From Streptomyces sp. V3I8 (lineage in GTDB: Bacteria > Actinomycetota > Actinomycetes > Streptomycetales > Streptomycetaceae), in assembly GCF_030817535.1 (NCBI RefSeq), contig NZ_JAUSZL010000002.1, positions 3,596,001 through 3,660,000 on the forward strand: 64,000 nucleotides of DNA, read 5' to 3'. The notes beneath the pieces are model-generated. The model did no database searches. It saw only the letters and a list, made by a program, of their open reading frames with translations, and was not told the origin of the DNA. The position numbers were made by a program, and so were the translations under genes. This document shows positions 18,900 through 27,342 of this stretch, piece by piece (the first letter of the stretch is position 1; each line of letters opens with the position of its first letter).

Positions 18900-19340
18900 G
18901 GTATGTCTCCTAAGTCGGTCACCGGCGGGCCAGTGACGAAGTGCGGTCGTCCGCGTCGCGGCGGTGTGTCCGTGTGGTGCGGTCTTCGGGTGGTGCGGTC
19001 CTCGTGTGCCTACGGCGACAAGTCTGGTGCGCGGGGCGGCCCCCCGCGCTGGTGCCCGGCGCAGTCTTCTGCGGGGGTAAACCCCACCCCCGTGGGTATG
19101 GGCCGCCGCCCCCGAAGGTGCGGGATGCCGTCCCCAGTGGCATAAAGCCAGGTTAAGGACGGCCGCGTCCCGTCTCGTCCTCCGCCGGGACGACCCCTCC
19201 CCGAGCCGAAGTACCGAGCTACCCCTAGGGGTTGTCCACCTCCGGGCGGAGCCGGTCTCAGGGACGGGTGCGCCCTCCCGCGGCGGGCGGCGCGAATGGG
19301 AGAGTGGCCCCGGCGGACGGACGCGAGGGGAAGGAATCCT
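18900..19340. other. Divergent intergenic region between the ABC operon and the MFS gene
   Basis: 440 bp with no gene. It holds an 8-bp inverted repeat GCGCGGGG/CCCCGCGC (19029-19049), a less GC-rich patch with TTAACC on the minus strand (about 19141-19158) where ABC promoters could sit, and the palindrome ACCCCTAGGGGT (about 19222-19233), possibly an operator for the MFS gene. These are sequence observations only. Confidence 0.4.
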
Positions 19341-20864
19341 GTGGGCCAGGGGGACACCGGAATACCGGTCGTGACGGAGGACGGGCCCGCGGCGGCCCGG
19401 GCCGGGGCCCGCAACCGCCGGGCCGTCGTCGCCGCCCTCATGCTGTGCATGGCCCTGGCCGCGCTCGACTCCACGATCGTGTCGACCGCCGTCCCGCAGA
19501 TCGTCGGCGACCTCGGCGGCTTCGCCGTCTTCTCGTGGCTGTTCTCCGGTTATCTGCTCGCCGTGACCGTGACGCTGCCCGTCTACGGCAAGCTCTCCGA
19601 CACCTTCGGCCGCAAGCCGGTGCTGATCGCTGGCTGCGTCCTCTTCCTGTTCGGCTCGCTGCTGTGCGCGCTGGCCTGGAACATGGCCGCGCTGATCGCG
19701 TTCCGCATCGTCCAGGGCCTCGGCGGCGGTGCCCTGCAGGGCACGGTCCAGACGCTGGCCGCCGACCTCTACCCGCTGGAGCAACGCCCGCGGATCCAGG
19801 CCAGGTTGTCCTCGGTGTGGGCCACCTCGGCGATCGCGGGCCCGGCACTCGGCGGGATGCTCGCCGCGTACGCCGACTGGCGCTGGATCTTCCTCATCAA
19901 CCTGCCGCTCGGCGCGCTCGCCCTCTGGCTCCTGATCCGCCACCTGCACGAACCCGGGCGGGCCGCCCCCGCGCGCCCGCCCCGCATCGACTGGGCGGGC
20001 GCGCTCACCGTCTTCGCCTGCGGCGGCGTGTTCCTGACGGCCCTGGTGCAGGGCGGGGTCGCGTGGCCCTGGCTGTCGGCGCCCTCGATCGCACTGTTCT
20101 GCACGGGATGCGGGCTGACGGCCCTCCTGGTGTTCGTCGAACGCCGGGCGGCCGAACCGATCATGCCCGGCTGGGTCTGGCGCCGGCGCACCATCGCCGC
20201 CGTGAACCTGGCGCTCGGCGCGCTGGGCCTGCTCATGGTCGCCCCGACGGTCTTCCTGCCCACGTACGCGCAGTCGGTGCTCGGCCTCACCCCCGTGGCC
20301 GCCGGATTCGTGCTCTCCGTATGGACGTTGAGCTGGCCCGTCTCGGCGGCCCTCAGCCAGCACGTCTACCGGCGCATCGGATTCCGCGACACGGCGCTGC
20401 TCGGCATCGGCACGGCCACGCTGGTCCTGTTCGCCTTCCCCTTCCTGCCCTACCCGGGCGAGGCCTGGCAGCCCACGGCCCTGATGTTCCTCCTCGGCGG
20501 GGCGCTCGGGCTCTTCCAGCTGCCCCTGCTCATCGGCGTCCAGTCGAGCGTCGGCTGGGCGGAGCGCGGCACGGCCACCGCCTCCGTCCTCTTCTGCCGC
20601 CAGAGCGGCCAGACGATCGGCGCCGCGCTGTTCGGCGCGGTCGCCAACGGGGTGCTCGCCTCCCGGCTGGGCGGCGCGGGCGACCTGGACTCGGTGACCG
20701 CGTCCCTGGAGTCGGGCGCGCCCGCCGAGCACGTACGGCGCGCGGTCGCGGAGGCCGTGCACTCGGTCTACCTCGGCGCGGCCTGCGCGGCCGCGGTGGC
20801 CTTCCTGGTCGTGCTGTTCGTGGCGCCCCGCCGCTTCCCGGTCCTGAAGGGCCCCGGGGACTGA
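19341..20864 (+). CDS. MFS drug:proton antiporter, EmrB/QacA (DHA2) type
   Basis: 507 aa with about 14 hydrophobic helices. Motif-C-type start LMLCMALAALDSTIVSTAVPQIVGDLGG, motif A GKLSDTFGRKPVLIAG and RIVQGLGGGALQG are classic for this efflux family. GTG 19341 was chosen because GGGGAAGGA lies 6 bp upstream; ATG 19296 would add 15 non-conserved residues. Probably exports drugs or metabolites using the proton gradient. No regulator lies directly beside it; the palindrome upstream at about 19222 may be its operator. Confidence 0.9.
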   Translation: MGQGDTGIPVVTEDGPAAARAGARNRRAVVAALMLCMALAALDSTIVSTAVPQIVGDLGGFAVFSWLFSGYLLAVTVTLPVYGKLSDTFGRKPVLIAGCVLFLFGSLLCALAWNMAALIAFRIVQGLGGGALQGTVQTLAADLYPLEQRPRIQARLSSVWATSAIAGPALGGMLAAYADWRWIFLINLPLGALALWLLIRHLHEPGRAAPARPPRIDWAGALTVFACGGVFLTALVQGGVAWPWLSAPSIALFCTGCGLTALLVFVERRAAEPIMPGWVWRRRTIAAVNLALGALGLLMVAPTVFLPTYAQSVLGLTPVAAGFVLSVWTLSWPVSAALSQHVYRRIGFRDTALLGIGTATLVLFAFPFLPYPGEAWQPTALMFLLGGALGLFQLPLLIGVQSSVGWAERGTATASVLFCRQSGQTIGAALFGAVANGVLASRLGGAGDLDSVTASLESGAPAEHVRRAVAEAVHSVYLGAACAAAVAFLVVLFVAPRRFPVLKGPGD

Positions 20865-21078
20865 GGGCGGCCGGACCGGGCCCGCCGGCCGACAAGGACG
20901 GGGCGGACGTAAGGAAGTTATCGGGGGTAACACCCGAGGTCGGCGAAGTAAGCGCATACCGACCGATCAGTTCGCCGCAACCCTCGCGCCGCTCGGCTAC
21001 TCATGAGCAGCGTGCGTGCTCGCTCACCCCCGCTCCCTGCGGTCCGCACCGGGCCCGAGCCACGCGAGGAGAACCGGG

Positions 21079-21500
21079 ATGTCTCGGGATGTCTTACGAC
21101 ACGTCCCCGTCGTACACCCGTTCCCGCCGCACCACCGACCCCGGCCACCGCACCAGCCACCGCCCCGCCCGTCGCCCCACCCGTCTCACCAGCCACCGCC
21201 CCGCCCCCAGCACGCCGCATCCGGCCGGCACAGCGACCTGCGTGTCCTGCGCACCGCGTACCGGTGGCAGCGGCGGGTGGCGACCCTGACGGCGCTCGGC
21301 TACTTCACACCGTTCCTCGTCCTGATGACCGGCACGAACCCGGTCTCCGGGTCCCCCGTCTCCGCGTTCCCGGACCACGACTTCACCTGGTTCCCGTTCA
21401 CCACGACCGGCCTCGCCTCCATCCCGCCGGGCTTCGCCCTGGGCCGGCTCGGCACGGTGGCCTCGGGCCCGCGGGAGGTGGCGGAACAGCGCAGGCAGTA
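21079..21500 (+). pseudogene. Decayed small membrane-protein gene (DUF485-like)
   Basis: ATG 21079 has GAGGAG 7 bp upstream. It opens a His/Pro-rich leader and then DLRVLRTAYRWQRRVATLTALGYFTPFLVLM, which matches the first helix region of Streptomyces DUF485 proteins as I recall them. After that the expected second helix is missing, and the frame runs without a stop to 22494, through the gene on the other strand. A second ATG at 21090, in another frame, encodes MSYD, a start I associate with this family, so a frameshift near the beginning is also likely. I therefore call it a broken gene; the 3' limit is approximate. Confidence 0.45.
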
Positions 21501-21615
21501 CGAGGCGGTGGGGGCTGGATCCTCGCGGGAGCGGTCCGCAGGAACTGCAGGAAGACGGTACCGAAGGAGTACGGCACCGCAGGAACGCGGCACCGAGGGT
21601 GCGGGCGGCCAGGTG

Positions 21616-22503
21616 TCATTCGGCCGCCGCCCGGCCCGTCAGGGCCGTGAGGCTGCTGCGTACGTGGTCCATGTGGGCCTGCACCTCGTCCCACCGCTCG
21701 CCGTGCTCGCGCAGGACGCGCTCCGTCTCACGGGCGGTGCGTTCCTCCTGGACCCGGGCGTCGGCGAGCAGCTCGGCGGCGCGGGCGTCCGCGTCCTCCT
21801 GGAGACGGCGGGCCGACTCCTGCGCCTCGGCCAGGGCGCGGGCCGCCCCGGCCAGCCCCTCCTCGGCGCGCGCGACGAGCTCCTCGTGGCGCGCGTCGAG
21901 CGCGGCCTCCCGCTCGGCGGCCTCGCACCCGGCCCGCTCCCGGCGCCCGGCATGCTCCTTCTCCTGCTCGGCGACCAGGTTCTCGCCGCGCCGCCGCGTC
22001 TCCCGCAGCGCGGACAGCGCCTCGGCGCGGCTCTCCTTCACCGCGCGCCGCGCGGAGATCCGCAGCTCGTCGGCCTCGGCCCGGGCCTCGGCCAGCCTGC
22101 GGCGGGCCAGCTCCTCGGCCTCGCCGCGCACCTCGTCGGCGTCCGCCCGCGCCGCCTCGCACACCCGCTGCGCCGCTGCCCGGGCCTCGGCCACGGCCAG
22201 GGCCGCCTCCTGCCGCGCGCTCCCGCGCACCGCCGCGGCCTCCTCCTCGCCCAGCGCCAGGAGCCGCCGGGCCCGGTCGCCGAGCAGCTCGTACGTCTGC
22301 GGGGCGAGCTGCGTCACGACCTCGCGCAGCCGCAGCGCCTCGGACTCCATCTCCCTGGCCAGCACGGTCAGCCGGGCGGCCCGTTCCCAGGCGGCGTCCC
22401 GCCCGGCCGAGAGCGCCGCCACGTACGCGTCGACCTGCTCGGGACGGTAACCACGGCCCCGTACGACCTCGAATCCCCGGGACGACACCGGTGAGCTGCT
22501 CAT
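21616..22503 (-). CDS. Long coiled-coil protein with a DivIVA-like N-terminus
   Basis: 295 aa. The start SSRGFEVVRGRGYRPEQVDAYVAAL is the DivIVA-like/YlmD-type motif (F-x-V-R-x-G-Y-x-x-x-Q-V-D), normally a membrane-curvature or complex-forming head. Residues 60-290 are an almost uninterrupted Ala/Glu/Arg coiled coil. Relatives are often labelled cellulose-binding protein in Streptomyces without basis. Likely a cytoskeletal or polarisome-type structural protein. ATG 22503 is used; ATG 22512 adds three residues, and neither has a convincing ribosome binding site. No partner gene is obvious. Confidence 0.82.
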   Translation of the reverse strand: MSSSPVSSRGFEVVRGRGYRPEQVDAYVAALSAGRDAAWERAARLTVLAREMESEALRLREVVTQLAPQTYELLGDRARRLLALGEEEAAAVRGSARQEAALAVAEARAAAQRVCEAARADADEVRGEAEELARRRLAEARAEADELRISARRAVKESRAEALSALRETRRRGENLVAEQEKEHAGRRERAGCEAAEREAALDARHEELVARAEEGLAGAARALAEAQESARRLQEDADARAAELLADARVQEERTARETERVLREHGERWDEVQAHMDHVRSSLTALTGRAAAE

Positions 22504-22620
22504 GCCGCACATCTTGAGGGATCAGACGGAAGTGTTCATAACGCGACACTCCGCGCATTCCGCCCCCAGGGCCTGCGGTCCGCGCCCGCCCGGCCGCCCA
22601 CCGAGGACGGCACGGAAGAG

Positions 22621-22652
22621 GGCCGGGCCCGGTCGGTCGACCGGGCCCGGCC
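22621..22652 (-). terminator. Perfect 14-bp hairpin terminator
   Basis: GGCCGGGCCCGGTC (22621-22634) pairs perfectly with 22639-22652 around the loop GGTC. It lies 34 bp beyond the stop of the 934-residue deaminase/SUKH protein and so terminates that two-gene operon. Confidence 0.75.
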
Positions 22653-22685
22653 CCCTTCGTCACACCGCGCCGAGGTGCCCCGCCG

Positions 22686-25490
22686 TCAGAGCAGACCGTC
22701 CCACATCTGCTCCAGCAGCACCGACCACCAGCTCTCCGGCGACCCGAGGGCCGCCGGGTCGATCGCGGCCAGCTGCGCCTGGAAGTCGACGGTCCAGCGC
22801 CCCGCCTGCTCCTGGTTGAGGCCGTAGCGAAGACGCCACATACGGCCCAGCAGCGCGAGGCTGCGCGCGAACTCCGGCAGCCCCGTGTTCACGAACTGCG
22901 GCGGCACGGGAGCACCGCCCGGCCCCGCCTCCACGGGCACGGCCACGATGTTCGCGGTCCCGTACTGGACACAGACCGCCTTGCCGAAGTCGCTGCCCAT
23001 CACGAGGTACGAGCCCGCGTCGGCACCCGGCTGCACGCCCCGCTCCTGCGCCAGTTCGGCGAGCGTCGGCACCGGCCGGCCCGGCTGGGCCTGCGCCCAG
23101 AAGAACGGGTTCATGTCGACGGGCAGTCCGGCCACCACCAGGGTGTGCGCCACGATCGGCGGTACGCCCTGCCGGGACACCGCCGCCTGGTCGAACCGGA
23201 ACAGGCCCGGCCCGAAGGCCGCCGCCAGCTCCTGCCCGATGGCCTCCGGCGGGATCGGCGGCGCGGGCTGCACCGGCGGCAACGGCGCCCGTACGGGCGC
23301 GGGCCGCGCCGGGCCGTCGGCGACCTGGTGCAGCTCACCCTGGTGGGCGAGCAGCTGCGCCATGCCCTGCTGACGGCTCGCGTGGTCGGTGCCGTACGAG
23401 GCGATGCTGGTGATCCGTGCCTGCGGCCAGCTCTCCCGGATCATCCGCGCGCAGTACGCGCCCGGCAGCTCGCAGGACTCCAGCTCCGTGTGCAGCTCCA
23501 GCACCTGCTGCGGCGGCACGTTCATCGCCCGCAGCTCGTGCAGGATCTGCCACTCCGGGTGCGGGGTGCCCGGCGCCGACCGCCGGATCAGCTGCTGCTC
23601 GCTGCCGTCCTGGGCGCGGTAACGCAGCACCGCCTGGTAGCCGGGGCCGACCGTGGGCCGGTCCTGCTGCGGATAGCCGTAGGCCGGGGGCTGCCCGGGC
23701 AGGGGCTGACCCGGCATCGGCCGGCCCTGCATCGGCGGCTGCCCCGGGAAGGGCTGCTGGCCCGGGAAGGGCTGACCGGGCAGGTGCGGGGCGGGCGGCG
23801 GCATACCGGGCGCACCCGGAGCGGGCGGGGGCGGCGGAGCCGTGCCCGGGCCACCGACCGGCGGACCGGACAGCATGGTCGCGGCATGGTGCACCCCGCC
23901 GGACGGTGTACCGCCGGGGGCGGCGGGACCGCCGGGCCGGCCGGGCGCACCCGGGGCACCGGGACCGCCCGGAGCACCCGGGGCACCCGGAGGCTGGGGC
24001 GCACCCGGACCGCCGACCGCGGGGCCGGCGAGCATGGTCGCCGCGTGGTGGACGCCACCGGAGGGCGCACCCCCGGGAGCACCGGGAGTTCCGGGGGCAC
24101 CCGGCGGCTGCGGGGCCGCGGGCTCGCCGGGCCGGGCCGGAGCACCCGGGTCCGCGGGGCCCTCCGGTCCGTCCGGTCCGAGCTGCGAGACGAGTTGCGT
24201 CGGCACGTACCCGCCGGCCGGGGCGCCCGGCGCACCGGGCCCGGACACCGGAGGCGGACCGTCCGGCCGCACACCCGGCGTGCCGGGCGCCCCGGGGGGC
24301 GGCGGCGTACCGGGCGCGCCCGCACCGCGGGCGCCACGCGGCGGACCCTGCGCCTTGCTGGTCGCGGCGTCCGCGATGTCACCGGCGTCGGGCGGCAACG
24401 GCCGGCCCGGCGCACTCGGCGAGGGCGGTCCCTGCGGCGCGCCGGGAACGGGCGACTGCGGCTGCGGCGGCTGTTGCGGCGGCGCGCCCTGCGGATAGCC
24501 GTACGAGGGCGTGCCCGGAGGCGGTGTGCCGGGCACCGGCGCTCCCTGCGGGGCGGCGCCCTGCGGGAAGGCGGGCGGCCGCTGCTCGCCCAGCGCGGGC
24601 GCGACCGCCGTGCGCGGGAGCCCGCTGCCGCCCGAGATCAGCTTGGTCCTGGCCTCGGGAGTCGTCTCCGGCGGGGGCGGCGGCGCCCCGTCGTCCCCGA
24701 CATCGCGAATCTGCGGCGCGTACACCGTCACGGGCAACGGCACCGAACGGTCCTCCCCCGGCTCGGCGTTGGTGTCGGTACCGGCCCACGGGGTCGCGTC
24801 GGCGGGCAGGGCGGCCCCGCCGGCGGCGGGCCACGCCGTGCCCCCGCCCGGGGCGGCGGGCACCCCCGCACCGGACGGCGCGGGCGAACCGACGCCGGGA
24901 CCCGGCAACGTCTCGGGCAGCGAACCGCCCGCACCGCCCGGCCCGGCGGGAGCCGCGTCCGCCACGGGAACGGCGTCGGCGGGCGGAACGGCGTCCGCCG
25001 GCGGGACGGCGCCGGCCGAAGGAGCCGCTCCGGTGGAAGGAACCGCGTCCTCGACGGGAGAACCGGCACGGGCCCCGGCCGCGGCTCCGCCGGACGTGCG
25101 GTCCCGGTGGTCCGGGATCCCCATCCGGTCCGCCGCCTCCTGCAGCCACTCCGGCGGAGTCAGCAGGAACGACGTCTGGTTGAGGTCGACGCGGGCGGGC
25201 GGCGCCGGCGCCGGATCGGGCGTCTGCGCCGACAGCCCGTACTCCTCCTCGTACCGGCGGATCACCTCGCCCACCGGCAGCGGGGGCCACAGCGTGGCCT
25301 CCCCGCTGTCGCGCGCGACGACGAGCCGCTGGGCACCACCGTCGGAGCGCGGACCGTCCGCACGGTCCTCCGCCCACACCACGAACCCGAGATCGAACTC
25401 CCGGATCCGCACCTCACGGTGCTGGTAACCGGGGACGTCCCCGTTGATCCATTCTTCCGCACGCTCCTGCGCCTGCGCGAAGGTCACCAT
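22686..25490 (-). CDS. Multidomain protein: YrhB/Imm35-like, Pro-rich linker, deaminase fold, SUKH-4
   Basis: 934 aa. Residues 1-90 (AQERAEEWINGDVPG, REVRIREFDLGFVVWAEDR, GEVIRRYEEEYG) match the YrhB/Imm35-like immunity domain. Residues 130-610 are a Pro/Gly/Ala linker with a few conserved islands. Residues 620-720 look like a nucleic-acid deaminase domain: H644-P-E646 (zinc His and catalytic Glu) and C673-x6-C680, in HPEWQILHELRAMNV and ESCELPGAYCARMI. Residues 750-934 match SUKH-4 (YLVMGSDFGKAVCVQYGTAN, FARSLALLGRMWRLRYGLNQ). No signal peptide or secretion domain. ATG 25490 follows GGGGGAG, 7 bp after the SMI1 gene. Putative toxin and immunity folds sit in one chain, so it is more likely a domesticated enzyme or sensor than a toxin. 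Confidence 0.8.
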   Translation of the reverse strand: MVTFAQAQERAEEWINGDVPGYQHREVRIREFDLGFVVWAEDRADGPRSDGGAQRLVVARDSGEATLWPPLPVGEVIRRYEEEYGLSAQTPDPAPAPPARVDLNQTSFLLTPPEWLQEAADRMGIPDHRDRTSGGAAAGARAGSPVEDAVPSTGAAPSAGAVPPADAVPPADAVPVADAAPAGPGGAGGSLPETLPGPGVGSPAPSGAGVPAAPGGGTAWPAAGGAALPADATPWAGTDTNAEPGEDRSVPLPVTVYAPQIRDVGDDGAPPPPPETTPEARTKLISGGSGLPRTAVAPALGEQRPPAFPQGAAPQGAPVPGTPPPGTPSYGYPQGAPPQQPPQPQSPVPGAPQGPPSPSAPGRPLPPDAGDIADAATSKAQGPPRGARGAGAPGTPPPPGAPGTPGVRPDGPPPVSGPGAPGAPAGGYVPTQLVSQLGPDGPEGPADPGAPARPGEPAAPQPPGAPGTPGAPGGAPSGGVHHAATMLAGPAVGGPGAPQPPGAPGAPGGPGAPGAPGRPGGPAAPGGTPSGGVHHAATMLSGPPVGGPGTAPPPPPAPGAPGMPPPAPHLPGQPFPGQQPFPGQPPMQGRPMPGQPLPGQPPAYGYPQQDRPTVGPGYQAVLRYRAQDGSEQQLIRRSAPGTPHPEWQILHELRAMNVPPQQVLELHTELESCELPGAYCARMIRESWPQARITSIASYGTDHASRQQGMAQLLAHQGELHQVADGPARPAPVRAPLPPVQPAPPIPPEAIGQELAAAFGPGLFRFDQAAVSRQGVPPIVAHTLVVAGLPVDMNPFFWAQAQPGRPVPTLAELAQERGVQPGADAGSYLVMGSDFGKAVCVQYGTANIVAVPVEAGPGGAPVPPQFVNTGLPEFARSLALLGRMWRLRYGLNQEQAGRWTVDFQAQLAAIDPAALGSPESWWSVLLEQMWDGLL

Positions 25491-25497
25491 CGGACGC

Positions 25498-26493
25498 TCA
25501 CTCCCCCACCGAAGACACGGCGGACACCGGCACGGCGTGCGCGAAGCCGCCGTCCACCATCAGGTTCGCCACCGTCTCCAGCTCGGGCGGATTGCCCGCG
25601 AGCCGGGACAGGAACTGGTCGAAGTCGTCACCACAGGGCAGCAACAGCCGCTGTACGCGCTCCGCGGGCGGCCACGCGTCCTGGTCGCGGGCGTCGTCGT
25701 ACGCACAGAACCACACCGAGCCGATCCGGTCGCCCTTCACCTTCACCGCCAGCAGCCCGCCCTGCACGAAGGCGACTCCCAGGTAGTCCTTGGTGAGATG
25801 GTCGCGCAGGCACTTGTTGACGTAGACGAGGTCGTTGACGGCGGCCTCGTCCCGCACGGTGAAGAACGGCTGGTCGACCAGCAGCCCCAACTCCGCGTCC
25901 AGCGCCGCCCCGACGGGCGCACACCCGCCCGCGGCCTTCAGGAAGGAACGGTACGCCCCGGGCAGCCGGTACCCGAGGTCCTCCTCGACACCCAGCACCT
26001 GCTGCTCGGTCACCGCCACCGCCGCCTTCGGCAGCCCGAAGTGCGCGGGCCGGGTCTCCTGCAACGGCCGGGTGCCCCGCTTGTCCTGGTCGACGACCGC
26101 GGTGGCGAGCCCGCCGTGGTGCCGCAGCAGCGCCTTCACCTCGACCGGCACCAGCTCCAGCCGGCGCGTGCGCGGCACGTGGTGCCAGGTCCAGCCGTGC
26201 GGGGTCGCGACGGCCGGGATGGTGTCCCACAGCTCGTGCCCGGACGCCGCCAGGGCGGCGTTCGCCGACACGTAGTCCGTCAGCCGCAGCTCGTCGACCC
26301 CGAACCCCTCGGGCGGCTCGGCGATCTCGGCGGCCGCGCGCGCATACGACGAGAAGTCCGGGTAACCCGCGTCGTCGACACGTACCCCTCTCGGGTGACG
26401 TGCCGCCCGGACCGGATCCGGGAAGTGCACGACCTGCCCGGTGTAGGCCGCGTTCGGCGGCGCGGCCTGTTGCCCGAGCCGACCTGTCGTCAT
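25498..26493 (-). CDS. SMI1/KNR4 (SUKH-1) domain protein
   Basis: 331 aa. A SUKH domain occupies about residues 150-310: VTEQQVLGVEEDLGYRLPGAYRSFLKAAGG (the fold's LP-x-x-Y-x-x-F-L signature), then LAVKVKGDRIGSVWFCAYDD. The N-terminal 140 residues (VVHFPDPVRAARHPRGVRVDDAGYPDFSSYARAA) are a Streptomyces-specific extension that recurs in such proteins. SUKH domains mostly bind and neutralise toxin nucleases or deaminases, but some are general protein-binding modules. ATG 26493 with GGGGGC upstream is chosen over 26559. First gene of an operon with the deaminase/SUKH-4 fusion; divergent from the YwqJ-type deaminase gene. Confidence 0.85.
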   Translation of the reverse strand: MTTGRLGQQAAPPNAAYTGQVVHFPDPVRAARHPRGVRVDDAGYPDFSSYARAAAEIAEPPEGFGVDELRLTDYVSANAALAASGHELWDTIPAVATPHGWTWHHVPRTRRLELVPVEVKALLRHHGGLATAVVDQDKRGTRPLQETRPAHFGLPKAAVAVTEQQVLGVEEDLGYRLPGAYRSFLKAAGGCAPVGAALDAELGLLVDQPFFTVRDEAAVNDLVYVNKCLRDHLTKDYLGVAFVQGGLLAVKVKGDRIGSVWFCAYDDARDQDAWPPAERVQRLLLPCGDDFDQFLSRLAGNPPELETVANLMVDGGFAHAVPVSAVSSVGE

Positions 26494-26741
26494 GGCGGTT
26501 GCCCCCTGCGGCGTTCTGAAGGATCGCGGATGCCGACAGCCTATGCGGTGGAGCGACACCGGTCACCGGGCCTCCTGTCCCCCACCGGCCAAGGACCCTC
26601 CGCTTCCGTGACCTGCCGTCATCGAGCCGTGACGGTGAGACGAAGACCTCGCGTGTCGCACCGCCCCAGCTTCCGCACGGGCCACGGAGTTTGGCACTCT
26701 GTCGGAGCACCGGGGGATGCGGTAAGGGGAGGAACAGGACA

Positions 26742-27245
26742 ATGAACGCGACGCACACGGGTACGTCCGGAGATCCACGGGTCGGCTGGAGCAGCTCCGA
26801 GCTGCCCGCCGCCCCGGTCCTCCTGCACCGCCGCGACGGCATACTGCCCACCATCGCCGCCGCCCTCTCCGTACGCGGTGCCACGCTCACCGGCACCGCG
26901 GGCCGCGGCGACCAGCCACCGCCGCTGCACCCCCTCGTGCAGGACTTCCTGGACACCCTCACGAGCGGGCAGCGCGACCGGTTCACCGGCCGCTGCGCCG
27001 AGGCCATCCTCATCTCCCGCCACCTCGTCGCGGCCGACGCCGCCCGCTCCAAGCGGGCCGCCCGCAAGCCGATGACCAACGGAGAGGCCCGCAAGTCCCT
27101 CAAGCAGGCCAAACTCACCGCCCGCCGCATCCGTGAGGACGGCGACCCGCTGCACGGCAGCTTCGCGCCGCCCTGCCGCTCCTGCACGGCGCTCAGCGCC
27201 CACTTCGGCGTACGCGTCGTCGACCCGACCGCACGGGAGGACTGA
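26742..27245 (+). CDS. YwqJ-like putative deaminase
   Basis: 167 aa. Zinc-deaminase signature: C85-A-E87 (RCAEAILISRHL), with Cys in place of the usual His as in YwqJ-type enzymes, and P-C145-R-S-C148 near the C-terminus (APPCRSCTALSAHFGV). YwqJ relatives are C-terminal toxin domains of polymorphic secreted toxins; here the domain stands alone, with no signal peptide, WXG or RHS region. ATG 26742 has GGGGAGGA 8 bp upstream. The next gene, 97 bp downstream, is a SUKH-3 protein, which looks like a toxin/immunity order. The substrate (nucleotide, RNA or DNA base) cannot be inferred. Confidence 0.82.
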   Translation: MNATHTGTSGDPRVGWSSSELPAAPVLLHRRDGILPTIAAALSVRGATLTGTAGRGDQPPPLHPLVQDFLDTLTSGQRDRFTGRCAEAILISRHLVAADAARSKRAARKPMTNGEARKSLKQAKLTARRIREDGDPLHGSFAPPCRSCTALSAHFGVRVVDPTARED

Positions 27246-27342
27246 CCGGGGCCTTCCGCCGCACGAGGACGCGACCGGCGTCACTCGAAGAAGCCCGCCG
27301 CCGGACACCACGGCGGCGGCTCGGAACGATCGCGAAGGGCAG

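Noticed and set aside
18900..20957. N-terminal extension of the ABC ATPase frame up to 20957
   Set aside because: It runs antisense through the MFS gene; a good ribosome binding site precedes GTG 18899.
21501..22494. Continuation of the DUF485-like frame to 22494
   Set aside because: Lies antisense to the coiled-coil gene and shows Val/Gly/Leu-rich shadow composition.
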